From contig JBBSET010000017.1 in NCBI GenBank assembly GCA_038239485.1, positions 1-56,431 on the forward strand: a DNA stretch of 56,431 nt, in the 5' to 3' direction. Both the position numbers and the translations under genes were made by a program. The DNA comes from DASQEH01 sp038239485 (lineage in GTDB: Bacteria > Actinomycetota > Actinomycetes > Propionibacteriales > Nocardioidaceae). The notes beneath the pieces are model-generated. The model was given only the letters and a program-made list of their open reading frames with translations, did not search any database and was not told the origin of the DNA. Below, piece by piece: positions 34,142 through 43,700 of this stretch (the first letter of the stretch is position 1; every line of letters begins with the position of its first letter).

Positions 34142-34768
34142 TCAGCGTGCGTCAGCGCAAGCGCCGAGCGGTTGACCTCGGTCGAGGAAGGCGCCGACGA
34201 GGTCGCCCGCCCACTCGCTCTCACCGGGCCGGTTGGTGAAGATCGCCCGGTAGTAAAGCGGGCCGAGGAGCGCGTCGGCGGCCCGCTCGAGGTCAGGCGT
34301 GGTCCCGCCGCGCGACGTCTCCCGCTCCAGGATGGCGCCGAGCTGGGCGTGGCGGTCCGCGACGCATGCGCATCCGCCTTCCGACCCGGCGGCGCCCACG
34401 GTCGCTCGCATCAGGGCCAGCACATCGGGGTCGCTCAAGTCGACGGCGACGTCGACGACCCAGCGCTCGAGGTCTCCTCGCAAGGTGCCGGTGTCGGGGA
34501 CGACGACGTCCCCGCTGAGGCGGCTACTCGCCACTGCGGCGAGCAGGTCCCCGAGAGACCCCCACCTCCGGTAGACGGTGGTGGGATGGACCCCGGCTCG
34601 AGCCGCGATGACGGGGAGCGTCAACGTCTCCGAGCCATCCTCCGCTATCAGTTCCTCGACGGCACGGTGGACGGCAGCACGCACGCGCGCCGACCGTCCG
34701 CCGGGGCGGGTATGTCCGGTGGCGCTGGTGCTGGGCGGAGTGACGGTGGGCGTGGTGATCATCGACAT
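34142..34768 (-). CDS. TetR/AcrR family transcriptional regulator, divergent to MFS exporter
   Basis: A 208-residue repressor. After a 25-residue disordered N-terminus rich in Thr, Ser and Pro, the TetR DNA-binding domain spans about 28-75, with LTLPVIAARAGVHPTTVYRRWG as the helix-turn-helix. The ligand domain resembles the TetR_C_16-like group; it is followed by a short disordered C-terminus. Divergent from the MFS gene across 74 bp that contain two identical-pattern palindromes, so repression of both genes is likely. A GATAAT -10 lies six nt before its ATG, suggesting leaderless autoregulated expression. Confidence 0.9.
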   Translation of the reverse strand: MSMITTPTVTPPSTSATGHTRPGGRSARVRAAVHRAVEELIAEDGSETLTLPVIAARAGVHPTTVYRRWGSLGDLLAAVASSRLSGDVVVPDTGTLRGDLERWVVDVAVDLSDPDVLALMRATVGAAGSEGGCACVADRHAQLGAILERETSRGGTTPDLERAADALLGPLYYRAIFTNRPGESEWAGDLVGAFLDRGQPLGACADAR

Positions 34769-34780
34769 GACACCATTATC

Positions 34781-34794
34781 GCACTGATCGTTGC
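34781..34794. promoter_or_regulatory. Operator-like palindrome 1 of TetR/MFS intergenic region
   Basis: Pattern GCA-N2-GATC-N2-TGC (GCACTGATCGTTGC). It sits just upstream of the GATAAT -10 of the TetR gene. The same pattern recurs 35 bp away in the same 74-bp gap. Confidence 0.6.
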
Positions 34795-34800
34795 GTCTGC

Positions 34801-34806
34801 TAAAGT
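34801..34806 (+). promoter_or_regulatory. Possible -10 element of the MFS transporter promoter
   Basis: TAAAGT lies between the two operator-like palindromes, so occupancy of either would block polymerase. A -35 is not clear. Confidence 0.35.
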
Positions 34807-34815
34807 CAATCTAAC

Positions 34816-34829
34816 GCATCGATCATTGC
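34816..34829. promoter_or_regulatory. Operator-like palindrome 2 of TetR/MFS intergenic region
   Basis: Pattern GCA-N2-GATC-N2-TGC (GCATCGATCATTGC), 35 bp centre-to-centre from palindrome 1 and just upstream of the AAGGAG ribosome site of the MFS gene. Confidence 0.6.
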
Positions 34830-34842
34830 ATCAAGGAGACTC

Positions 34843-36072
34843 ATGTCTACGTTCGCCACTCGAGCACGCCTCTCGCACCCGATGGCGTTCGCGGGGGTCA
34901 CAGCGATCTTCGTGCTGTTCATGGCCGCATCGAGCGCCCCCTCGCCGCTGTATGTCGTGTACCAGCAGGAGTGGGGCTTCACTGCGACGACCCTCACGGT
35001 CGTGTTCGCCGTGTACGTGGTCGGTCTGCTCGGGTCACTCCTGGTGATCGGAGCACTGTCCGACCACATCGGCCGGCGGCCGGTCCTCGCAGCAGCCGTC
35101 GCGCTCGAAGCCGTCTCGCTGGTGTTGTTCATCGGCGCCGGCGACGTCGCCGTCCTCGCGATCGCCCGGGTTGCCCAAGGGATCGCCACCGGAGCGGCCA
35201 TGACCACCCTCGGGGCGACATTGGTCGACCTCGACCCGCCGCACGCCCGCGGCCGGGCGGGTGTGGTCAGCGGTGTGGCCCCGCTCGGCGGACTGGCCGT
35301 CGGTGCACTGGGCTGCGGTGCACTCGTCCAGTTCGTCCCAGGCCCGACGCATGTCGTGTACGTGATCTTGCTGGCCGGGATGCTGTTGGCGGCAATCGTG
35401 GTCGCGGCGATGCCCGAGACCTCGAGTCGCCGCCCCGGCGCGCTGAGCTCTCTACAGCCTCGGGTGGGCATCCCCAGCCGGCTGCGCTCGCAGGTCTATT
35501 CGTTGGTCCCGATCCTGCTGGCGAGCTGGGCGCTCGGTGGCCTCTACCTCTCGCTCGGCCCGTCGGTCGCGGCGTCGATCTTCGGCCTGCAGAACCACCT
35601 GGTGGGCGGCCTGGTCGTGACGTTGATGTGCGGTACCGGCGCAGCGACCGCCTTCCTGCTGCGCTCGTGGCCCACAGCACGGCTGCTCGGCACCGCCGCT
35701 GTGTTGCTGTCGAGCGGGATGCTGCTGTCGCTGGTGGGACTGGAGTCGAAGACAGTCGTCCTGGCGGCGGCCGGCACCGTCGTCGCGGGTGTCGGGTTCG
35801 GCGCGTCTGCACTCGGTTGTTTCGGAACTCTCGCCAGGATCGCCGGACCCGAGGAGCGCGGCGAGCTGTTCGCTGTCGCGTTCGTGATCTCGTACCTCGC
35901 CTTCAGCCTCCCCGCCGTGATCGCCGGCTTCGCCAGCACCTCGTACGGACTGCACGACACGGCGATCGTCTACGGAGCAGGCGTCGTGCTCCTCGGCCTC
36001 GCGGCGCTCGCAGCCCAGCGACGCCTGGCCCGCCGACCCGAGCCCGCTCAGACGGCCAGCGTCACGAGCTGA
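34843..36072 (+). CDS. Major facilitator superfamily transporter (drug-efflux-like)
   Basis: A 409-residue polytopic protein with about 12 membrane helices. Helix 1 carries FMAASSAPSPLYVVYQ, and the MFS motif A appears as GALSDHIGRRPVL between helices 2 and 3. ARVAQGIATGAAMTTLGA is the conserved helix-4 block. A hydrophilic central loop near residue 200 separates the halves. Strong ribosome site AAGGAG before ATG 34843. Divergence from a TetR regulator with paired palindromes is the classic layout for inducible efflux of a toxic compound; the compound is unknown. Confidence 0.92.
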   Translation: MSTFATRARLSHPMAFAGVTAIFVLFMAASSAPSPLYVVYQQEWGFTATTLTVVFAVYVVGLLGSLLVIGALSDHIGRRPVLAAAVALEAVSLVLFIGAGDVAVLAIARVAQGIATGAAMTTLGATLVDLDPPHARGRAGVVSGVAPLGGLAVGALGCGALVQFVPGPTHVVYVILLAGMLLAAIVVAAMPETSSRRPGALSSLQPRVGIPSRLRSQVYSLVPILLASWALGGLYLSLGPSVAASIFGLQNHLVGGLVVTLMCGTGAATAFLLRSWPTARLLGTAAVLLSSGMLLSLVGLESKTVVLAAAGTVVAGVGFGASALGCFGTLARIAGPEERGELFAVAFVISYLAFSLPAVIAGFASTSYGLHDTAIVYGAGVVLLGLAALAAQRRLARRPEPAQTASVTS

Positions 36073-36075
36073 CGG

Positions 36076-37119
36076 CTAGCGATCGGGGCTGACAGGGCGG
36101 GGCATCTCCACGCGCACTCCGAGTAGCCGGATCGGCCGGCCGCGGTCCAGCTTGGCCGCCAGCCGCAAGGCGGCGTCGACGATCATCTCGTTGTCTGACG
36201 TCGGGGCCTCGAGCGTCAGGCTGCGAGTGTGGGTGAAGAACGGCGCGTACCTGACCTTGATCGCTACCCGGATGGCGGGACGGCCCTCGGTGCGCAGGTC
36301 GTCGCTGACGCGAGCGGCCAGCCGTCTCACCTCCTCGGTGACCATCGACCAGTCGGTCAGATCCTGCTGGAAGGTCGTCTCACGCCCCCGGCCGCGGGCA
36401 ACGTAAGGGCTGGCGTCGACCGGTGAGCTGTCGACACCGCGACCCAGTCGGCGGTACCAAGGCCCCATCGTCGGGCCGAGGTTGTCGGCCAGGTGGTGCG
36501 GGTCCGCCCGAGCCAGCTCACCCACCGTGGTGATCCCGAGCGCAGCCAGCCGGTTCGCGGTCTTCTTGCCGATACCCCACAGTGACTGGGTCGGCCGTTC
36601 CGCCATCACGGTGTACCAGTTCTCCTCGGTCAGCCGGAAGAGGCCGCGCGGCTTGCCGAACTCGGTGGCGATCTTGGCGCGCAGCTTGTTGTCGCCGATC
36701 CCCACCGAGCAGTAGAGACCGGTCGCGTCCAGCACCGCGTCCATCACGGTCCGCGCGAAACCCTCGGGGTCCTCGGTGTCGACGCCCAGGAACGCCTCGT
36801 CCCAGCCGAGGACCTCGACAACGACGTCGAGCGAGCGCAGCGTCTGCATGATGGTGGCCGAAGCCTCTTCGTATGCCGGGCCGTCGACCGGGAGGAACAC
36901 GGCGTCCGGACACTTCCTCGCCGCCAGCCGCAGCGGCATCCCCGACCCCACGCCGAACTGTCTGGCCTCGTACGATGCGGTGGACACCACGCCCCGCTCG
37001 TTCGGGTCCCCACGCCCACCGACGACCACCGGCCTGCCCGCGAGCTCCGGGCGGCGAAGCACCTCCACCGCCGCGATGAACTGGTCGAGGTCGACATGGA
37101 GGACCCACGACGTCGCCAT
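36076..37119 (-). CDS. dinB: DNA polymerase IV, DinB2-type Y-family polymerase
   Basis: A 347-residue translesion polymerase. The first catalytic block is HVDLDQFIAAVE; aligned on the usual HVDMDxFFAAVE, the second aromatic, the steric-gate position, is isoleucine (I15). The second carboxylate block is GWDEAFLGVD, and the helix-hairpin-helix region has WGIGKKTANRLAALGITTV; the little-finger domain follows to the C-terminus. This arrangement matches mycobacterial DinB2, whose non-aromatic gate (leucine) allows ribonucleotide incorporation. No beta-clamp-binding tail typical of DinB1 is evident. ATG 37119 was chosen at the motif-proximal methionine. It converges on the MFS gene. Confidence 0.92.
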   Translation of the reverse strand: MATSWVLHVDLDQFIAAVEVLRRPELAGRPVVVGGRGDPNERGVVSTASYEARQFGVGSGMPLRLAARKCPDAVFLPVDGPAYEEASATIMQTLRSLDVVVEVLGWDEAFLGVDTEDPEGFARTVMDAVLDATGLYCSVGIGDNKLRAKIATEFGKPRGLFRLTEENWYTVMAERPTQSLWGIGKKTANRLAALGITTVGELARADPHHLADNLGPTMGPWYRRLGRGVDSSPVDASPYVARGRGRETTFQQDLTDWSMVTEEVRRLAARVSDDLRTEGRPAIRVAIKVRYAPFFTHTRSLTLEAPTSDNEMIVDAALRLAAKLDRGRPIRLLGVRVEMPRPVSPDR

Positions 37120-37258
37120 GCCCTCAGTCTGCCGTGGTCCGGCCCGCGCCCGCCGGGTACCGGACAGCAAGTTTGCCGGACAAGCAGAAGGCGAAATGAC
37201 ACGATACGGACAAGGTGCGGACGGCTGCCCGCCCTCCGCCGCCCCCTGGGAGAGTGCC

Positions 37259-37831
37259 ATGTCCGAGTTCGACAACCCGCCCCCCACGGCCGCACCACCT
37301 CCGTCACGGCCCCCGTTCGCTCAGAACTGGCCGCCCCCGCCGCCTCTAGACCCTCCGCCGAACGCCTACCCATCGAACGCGTACCCATCGAACGCGTACC
37401 CGCCGAACGCCTACCCACCTGCTCAGAGCGGGATGCAGCCATATGGTGCTCAGAGTCCTTATGGTCAGGCGCCCATCGGCAAGATCCGCGGGACATGGGC
37501 CTGCGTCGGACTGAGCATCATCACGCTCGGCTTCTATTCGCTGTACTGGTACTTCAGCGTCCACAACGAGATCAAGGCTCACAGTCGGGTCGGGCTCGGC
37601 GGCGGAGTCGCCCTGCTGCTGGCGCTCTTCGTGGGTATCGTGATGCCGTTCATCACATCGTCGGAGGTCGGGGACCTGTACGAGCGGCGTGGCCAGGCCA
37701 AACCTGTCAGCGGCGCGACCGGGCTATGGTCCTTCCCGGGCATCTTGATCCTGGTCGGCCCGATTGTGTGGTTCGTCAAAACCAACGGCGCCCTGAACGA
37801 CTACTGGCGGTCGCTGGGCGCCATCGACTAA
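37259..37831 (+). CDS. DUF4234-type membrane protein with Pro/Tyr-rich N-terminal repeats
   Basis: A 190-residue membrane protein. The N-terminal 75 residues are cytoplasmic-type low complexity with many prolines and four tandem NAYPx units encoded by 15-nt repeats (37359-37418). The C-terminal part is DUF4234-like: IRGTWACVGLSIITLGFYSL leads into YWYFSVHNEIKAHSRVG, with two further helices (VALLLALFVGIVMPFI and FPGILILVGPIVWFV). Function is unknown. ATG 37259 is the first methionine preceding the proline-rich domain; longer frames run antisense to dinB. It diverges from dinB. Confidence 0.85.
   Translation: MSEFDNPPPTAAPPPSRPPFAQNWPPPPPLDPPPNAYPSNAYPSNAYPPNAYPPAQSGMQPYGAQSPYGQAPIGKIRGTWACVGLSIITLGFYSLYWYFSVHNEIKAHSRVGLGGGVALLLALFVGIVMPFITSSEVGDLYERRGQAKPVSGATGLWSFPGILILVGPIVWFVKTNGALNDYWRSLGAID
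37359..37418 (+). repeat. Four in-frame 15-nt tandem repeats
   Basis: Units CGAACGCCTACCCAT, CGAACGCGTACCCAT, CGAACGCGTACCCGC and CGAACGCCTACCCAC encode NAYPS/NAYPP pentapeptides in the DUF4234 protein. Copy number could vary between strains by slippage. Confidence 0.9.
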
Positions 37832-38187
37832 TCCGAAGATAAGGGTGATGGGCGCCACCTCGCGGTTGTCTATGCCCAGGGCGATCACGACGACAGCCCA
37901 GCGGTGGGCAGGCTAAGGGCAGCGCTAGGGCGGTGAGTCGGGTTTGGCAGCCGTCATGTGCGGGTCGCCGCAGCTGCTCCTCTTGCGATACGCGGCGAGA
38001 CGCCTATACGCGGCCGTGGTTCGGGTTCGCTCCGCTCGCAGACCAGCGGTCCGTCGGCACGCTGACGGTGGCCGTCGCCATGCCGTTGCTCCTCGGCATC
38101 GGGCCCTTCGTCATTGCTGCTGAGCCAACCGAAGGCATGGCCAGACAACCTGGGCGGCGCGGAAACGGATCGACGTGATGATCTTCT
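37832..38187. other. Gap of about 356 nt between the DUF4234 gene and the tandem repeat
   Basis: No supported gene. A plus-strand frame at 37933-38178 has no family resemblance and no ribosome site. The segment may be part of the eroded 5' region of the HNH remnant that follows. Confidence 0.4.
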
Positions 38188-38222
38188 GTTGGCGGTTGGC
38201 GGTTGGCGGTTGGCGGTTGGCG
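38188..38222 (+). repeat. Five perfect 7-bp tandem repeats (GTTGGCG)
   Basis: GTTGGCG occurs five times head to tail with no mismatch, at the edge of the decayed HNH region. It is a candidate variable-number tandem repeat; the unit length is not a multiple of three and no gene crosses it. Confidence 0.9.
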
Positions 38223-38312
38223 GGTCAATCCAGGATGGGCGGTCTGGGAGGTCGCTGAGCAGGGCGGTGTAGTGGGCGAGCGCGACCCTGTGGTCGGGCA
38301 TGGCGCGTCCGG

Positions 38313-38822
38313 ATGGTGCATGGAATCGCCACCGGCGCGGTCCTCGGCGGGCCCAGCAGCCCACCCAGGCCCCTCCGACCGCTTCTCGAACACATATACG
38401 TATACAATCACACGCTGCCGACCAAACGCCTGGGCAACGTGCGCATGTGGACAACACACCGCGGCCGTTACGCGGAGGCCGTGACAAGACGCCGGCTTCA
38501 TCAGCCGATAGTCCGCGGCCAAGTCATCCAGGAGGCAGCCCACATCATCCCCGACTCGGACGACAATGGACTCCCCTTGGTCAGCAACGGCCTCAGCCTT
38601 TGCAGGATTCATCACGCGGCATACGACAGGAACCTGCTCGGGATTCGCCCGGACAGCATCGTCCAGATCAATCAGGCGCTGTTGAACGAGATCGACGGGC
38701 CGATGCTGCTGCATGGACTTCAGGAGATGCACGGCAGACAGTTGGTGCTACCGGTCCGCGGGCCTGACCGGCCGGATCCCGACCGACTGGCCGCGCGCTA
38801 CGAGGTCTTCAGCGCCTCCTGA
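38313..38822 (+). pseudogene. Decayed HNH endonuclease gene (N-terminus lost, internal deletion)
   Basis: The frame is open over 169 codons but only codons from about 38460 resemble a protein family. From there it follows actinobacterial HNH proteins of roughly 290 residues: RYAEAVTRRRLHQPIVRGQV, then EAAHIIPDSDDNGLPLVSNG, LSLCRIHHAAYDRNLLGIRP and DGPMLLHGLQEMHG. Between GQVIQ and EAAHI the intact family carries about 18 residues with the CxxC zinc pair (CAVCRLRH-like); they are absent, so the zinc site is destroyed. The N-terminal two thirds is missing. The 3' end overlaps recD by 14 nt (convergent). Based on my memory of the family layout. Confidence 0.65.
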
Positions 38823-40719
38823 GGCCACTCGCCCGCAGGATCGGGCGAGCCACCGCCCGCCGCACGGCGTCCTCACTACCGATCACCCGGACATGCTCAG
38901 TGGCTCGCGTGACAGCGGTGTAGAAGAGCTCCCGGGTCAGCAGCGGGGACTCGGCAGGAGGTAGCAGGAACGACACCCGGTGGAACTGGCTCCCCTGCGC
39001 CCGGTGCACGGTCATGGCATGGACCGTCTCGACGGCGGACAGGCGGTTGGCGCTGATCAACACCGGCTGGTCGCCGCGGCCGAACGCTGCCACCGGCCCG
39101 GTCGCAGCCGGGTCCGCGACGACCACTCCGGTGTCCCCATTGAAGAGCTGGAGCTCGTAGTCGTTGGCGGTGACGAGCAGCGGGCGGCCCGGGTACCACT
39201 CCGCCGAGTGCGGGTAGTCGTCGAGAGCGGCGCCAAGCCAGCGCTCGATCTCCGCAGCCCACCGGCTGACGCCGTAGGGGCCACGCCGGTGGGCGCACAG
39301 CAGCCGGTGGCCGTCGAGGGTTTCCAGGGCCAGCCTCGCGTCCCCCGCGAGGGCCGCGCTCGTCAGCGCGCCGGCGGCCGACACCACATCGTCGCGCAGC
39401 GGTCCCACCTCGTCCGGCGACGGATGGCTGGGGTCGGCGATCTCGACGAACGAGATGTCGTCGCCTCGCGCGCGGAGGATGCTCAGCACACGATCGGCGT
39501 CGTCCGCCCTGATCGCGAGGGCCAGCTCCCCGATCGAGCGTCCGAACCGGTATGTCCTGGTCAGCCGGACGACACCGTTGCGCAGCTCGTCGGACTCGGC
39601 CTCGCCGGGCCTGAGGTCCGCGCCGACGAGGTCGGCCAGCAGCGCGGGAGCCTGTTGGCCGAATGCCGCCGGACGCGCGACCAGGTCGCCGAGGACGGCA
39701 CCGGCCTCGACCGACGCCAGCTGGTCCGGGTCGCCGACCAGCAGCAGCCGGGCCTCGGGCCGCACCGCCTCGAACAGCCGCGACATCAGCGTCAACGACA
39801 CCATCGAGCTCTCGTCGACGACGACCACGTCGTACGGCAGCCGGTTGTGCCGGTCATGCCGGAACCGGCTGCGGCTGTCCGGGCGCCAGCCCAACAGGCG
39901 ATGCAGCGTCGACGCCGTGACCGCCCCGGTGTCAAGGCCAGCCGTCGCAGCAGCCTGGGAGACCGCTTCTTGCAGACGCGCGGCCGCCTTGCCCGTCGGG
40001 GCGGCCATGGCCACCCGTGGCATCGGGCCCGGCTGGCTTCGAAGCAGCGCGAGTATCCGGGCGACCGTGGTCGTCTTCCCGGTACCGGGACCTCCTGCCA
40101 GGACGGTGACCGAACGCAGTGCTGTCATCGCGGCGGCCAGTCGCTGCCGGTCCGGGGCCGGGCCTGGGAAGAGGCCCGCCAGGCCGGCCCGAAGGCTCGC
40201 CAGGTCGACCGCAGGAGCCGGCTGCGCCACCCTGCCGTCGAGCTCGGCGCGCACCGTCTGCTCCTGGCGCCAGTACCGGTCGAGGTACAGCAGGTCATCG
40301 ACGAGCCGCAACGGATGTCCGTGGCGATCCGATGTGTCGTCGGTGTCCCCGAGTGCCGTGAGCGGGCTGGCGGCGCACCCGGCAAGCCACACATCGGCGT
40401 CGGGCCAGGCGAGGGAGCCCGCCGCGACGGCGCTGGAGTCGTCGTCGAGGGCGACGGCGTCTCGAATCTCTCGCAACGCGATACAGACCGACCCCAACCG
40501 CACCGCCCGCACCGCAAGGGCCAACGCGAGCAGGACCCGCTCGTCACTCTCCGCACCAAGTCGCCCGACGGTACCCGCCACATGCACATCGGCGGCGGAC
40601 AGCACTCCAGCCAGGTTGAACTGCCCCAGCAGACCGGTCGCACGCAGCGCGACCCGCGCGTCGTACCGGTCGACCCACCGGACGTGGTCCAGATCCTCGT
40701 CGGCGCTGACGCCGGTCAT
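38809..40719 (-). CDS. recD: Exodeoxyribonuclease V subunit alpha (RecD)
   Basis: A 636-residue superfamily 1B helicase, the fast 5'-3' motor of RecBCD. The N-terminal domain (1-190) precedes Walker A LAGGPGTGKTTT (207-218). Motif II appears as VVVDESSMVSL. The C-terminal UvrD-like domain carries the ALTRAT-type end block FYTAVTRATEHVRVIG. ATG 40719 overlaps the recB stop by 4 nt; an upstream in-frame GTG lies within recB coding sequence. It is the last gene of the recC-recB-recD operon. RecBCD degrades and processes double-strand ends for recombination and can attack foreign linear DNA. Confidence 0.94.
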   Translation of the reverse strand: MTGVSADEDLDHVRWVDRYDARVALRATGLLGQFNLAGVLSAADVHVAGTVGRLGAESDERVLLALALAVRAVRLGSVCIALREIRDAVALDDDSSAVAAGSLAWPDADVWLAGCAASPLTALGDTDDTSDRHGHPLRLVDDLLYLDRYWRQEQTVRAELDGRVAQPAPAVDLASLRAGLAGLFPGPAPDRQRLAAAMTALRSVTVLAGGPGTGKTTTVARILALLRSQPGPMPRVAMAAPTGKAAARLQEAVSQAAATAGLDTGAVTASTLHRLLGWRPDSRSRFRHDRHNRLPYDVVVVDESSMVSLTLMSRLFEAVRPEARLLLVGDPDQLASVEAGAVLGDLVARPAAFGQQAPALLADLVGADLRPGEAESDELRNGVVRLTRTYRFGRSIGELALAIRADDADRVLSILRARGDDISFVEIADPSHPSPDEVGPLRDDVVSAAGALTSAALAGDARLALETLDGHRLLCAHRRGPYGVSRWAAEIERWLGAALDDYPHSAEWYPGRPLLVTANDYELQLFNGDTGVVVADPAATGPVAAFGRGDQPVLISANRLSAVETVHAMTVHRAQGSQFHRVSFLLPPAESPLLTRELFYTAVTRATEHVRVIGSEDAVRRAVARPILRASGLRRR

Positions 40720-43700
40720 CGCGGCCCGTCTCCCGCGAGGAGCGAGGACAGGTCCTCGACCAGCCCTGCCGGTGGGGACCACCCGAACACCCCGGTCGCG
40801 ACGCCGTCGACGCTGGGCGCCCCGGGACCGCACATGCCGCGCAGGAAGAGGTAGAGGCCGCCGCCCAGATGCCGATCCGGGTCGTAGCCCGGCTGGCGCC
40901 AGCGCAGGTAGCGGTGCAGAGCGACGAGATACAGCAGGAGCTGGAGCGGGTAGTTGGCCGCGATCATCGCATCACGCAACGCCGTCTGACGGTAGTCCCA
41001 TGCGGTCAGAGCGCCGTCGAAGCTCGATGGCCCCCCCAGCCAGTTCGTCTTGTAGTCGACGACGACGTAGCTGGGCTGACCATCGGCGCGGGTCAGTCTC
41101 AGGACCGCGTCCAGGCTGCCGACGAGGTATCCACGCAGCCGCTCGCGACGGAAACCTGCACCAGCGAGGATGTCGGGGTACGCCGCGAACGGGTCGGTGG
41201 GCTCCAGGTGGCCCCGGAGCACAGTTGCGAACGCCGTCAGCGTGACCTGGTCGTGTGTCGGGTCGTCGCCGCCTGCGAGCGGCAGCTCGAAGTCGAGCTC
41301 GGCCAGCCGGTCGGCGGGCGAGACGTCCGCCAGCCGCATCCCGCCGACGAGCGGGCCGAGCGGGGTCTGCATGGCCGGGAGCAGGCTGGCACCCAGGGTG
41401 TCGGCCTCCAGAGCGGTCCCGAACCCGCGGCCGAGGACGTCGCGGCAGCGCTCGACCAGCTCTGCACCCAGGTCGGCCGCGGACGTGTCCACGGCCTCCA
41501 GCACCGAGTGCACGACGATGCCGAAGCCCGTCCCGCTCGGCAGCTCCCGCATAGGGGAGAGCACTGCTCGTAGGGCGGTCTCGTCCGCCGAGGCGGGGGT
41601 GGCGCTCGCGCGCGGGTCGAAGGGCTGTCCCGTTGGGGCGTCCTCTTCGTCGTCGAGCGTGCGGCCCTCCGGTTCACTGCTGACTCCCGCGCGGGCCTGG
41701 GCCGCATCGTGGGCCGCGGTCGTCATCGCCGTGTAGGACGTCCGCCGCCACGTCGTGTCGAGGCTTCGGTCGAAGCGGGCAGCCCGCAGGCTCCGCACGG
41801 GTTGGCTGGTCGGACTCCAGGACGCGTCGAGCACGGACACCGGCTCGACCGCGATGCACCCGTCGCTGGCGGCGGCGAGGTCACTCAGTCGACTCCAGGC
41901 GGTGGCGTCGCTCGGCGGCGCGACGCTGGGCTGCGGTTGCTCACCGGCGTGGAAGTCACCGAACAGGAGCCGGTTCAGTGGGGCCTGAGGTGACGTGGAC
42001 GAGGGTACCCACCAGGTGACCACCTGGCACTGCGCCCGGGTGAGGGCGACATACAGCAGCCGCAGGTCCTCCCCCAGCTGCTCTGCCTCGTCCAGCCTGC
42101 AGTGTCCGTCGAAGTCAGTGCCGCCGGAGCCGCCCACGTCGAGGCAGCGGACGCCGTCAGCGGTGTGGTATCCCGGGTGGGCCGGCGCCCCGAGGTGACG
42201 GTCCCAGCCGTAGGGGACATACACCACGGGGAACTCCAGGCCCTTGCTCCGATGCACGGTGATGACTTGGACGGCTTCGGCGTCGGAGTCGAGCCGCCTG
42301 CTCTGTTCCTCGCTGGGATCGGTGCCGGCGTCGTTGATGCGGCGCTGAAGCCACTCCAACACCGCGACGGTGCCGAGCTGCTCGTCGACCGCCGCCGCGT
42401 GCAGCAGCTGGCCGAGCTGGCGAAGGTCGGTGAGCCGGCGCTCGCCGTCGTCGGTCGCGAGCAGCCGCTCGAACAGGCCCGTCTCCTCGATCACGACCTC
42501 GACCAGAGCCGGGATCCCACGCTCTGCCAGCACCTCGGCCCAGCCCCTGAGCAGGGGTCCGAGCTCGTCGAGAGCGTCGTCGCCCGCGTCCGCGAGGCGC
42601 TTCGCGTCCCATCCCACGAAACAGGTCAAGGCGGCACTGCGTACCCCTGTCGCCCGGTTCGGCTGGTCCAACGCCTTCAGGAGCACCAGCCATTCGGTGG
42701 CCAGCTGGGTGGAGAACACGTTCGCGAGGCCGCTCAGAACGGCCGGTACGTCGGCGTCGGCGAGCGCTCCGCGCACCAGCTCCGCCTGCAGGTTCGTGCG
42801 CACGAGCACTGCTATGTCGCCGGGGACGACCGGCCGGGGCTGGCCTGAGGTGGTGAGGACCGCGTCGCTTCGCAGCAGCCCGACCACGTCGCCGGCCAGG
42901 TCTGCGGCCACCAGCTCGCGGGACGGCCCGACCGTGGCCTTGCTCCGCGGGCCGACTCCCACCTGCGCTCTGGTGGCGACACGGATCCGCAGCGGCGTAT
43001 GGTCGGGCCCGCCGGACAAGCGGCGGTGGGGATGGGCGGAGTCCACCGGCAGGACGACGATGCCCGGGTCGCCCAGGGCGGCCCCCCGGAAGACCTTGGC
43101 GAATGCGCTGAGGAGGGCCTCGTCGCTTCGCCAGTTGCGGCCCAGGGTGGCGTGCGTGGTCGCGACCTTCGACGCGGCCAGGTAGGTGACGACGTCACCG
43201 CCGCGGAATGAGTAGATCGCCTGCTTCGGGTCGCCGATCAGGATCAGGCTGGTGTGTCCGTCGAACGCGAGCCTGAGGATCTCCCACTGGACGGGGTCGG
43301 TGTCCTGAAACTCGTCGACCAGCACCACGGCGTAGCGAGCGCGGACCCGCCGCTGGGCGGCCGGGCCGCGCTCGGGGTCGACGAGGGCGTCGCGGAGCCG
43401 GGTGAGCAGGTCGTCGTAGTCGCGGAGGCGTCGCTGCCGCTTGCGTGCGTCCACCTCCGACCTGGCGGCGACGGCGATACCGTAGCGCTGTCCGGGGACC
43501 GTGTCCGGCGCGACGTCGGAGGGCTCCAGCCTGGCGTGCCGGTCCCTGACAGCTGTACGGACTGTGCTCAGAGCCTCTGCGTAGGTCACGGTCGCCGGTT
43601 CGGAGTCCGGCCGTCCCCATTTGCGCAGGTAGAGGTCGTCGACCACCTCGTCCACGATGTCGTCGACTCTCTCGACGAAGGTCGCGCCCGGCTCGAAGTC

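Noticed and set aside
37933..38178. 81-codon ORF as a gene
   Set aside because: No ribosome site, no recognisable family, composition is not protein-like.
38188..38222. CRISPR-like repeat
   Set aside because: Units are 7 bp, directly adjacent and without spacers, so it is a simple tandem repeat.
38980..41245. Two long plus-strand ORFs opposite recD and recB
   Set aside because: Arg/Pro/Ser-rich shadow translations without family resemblance.
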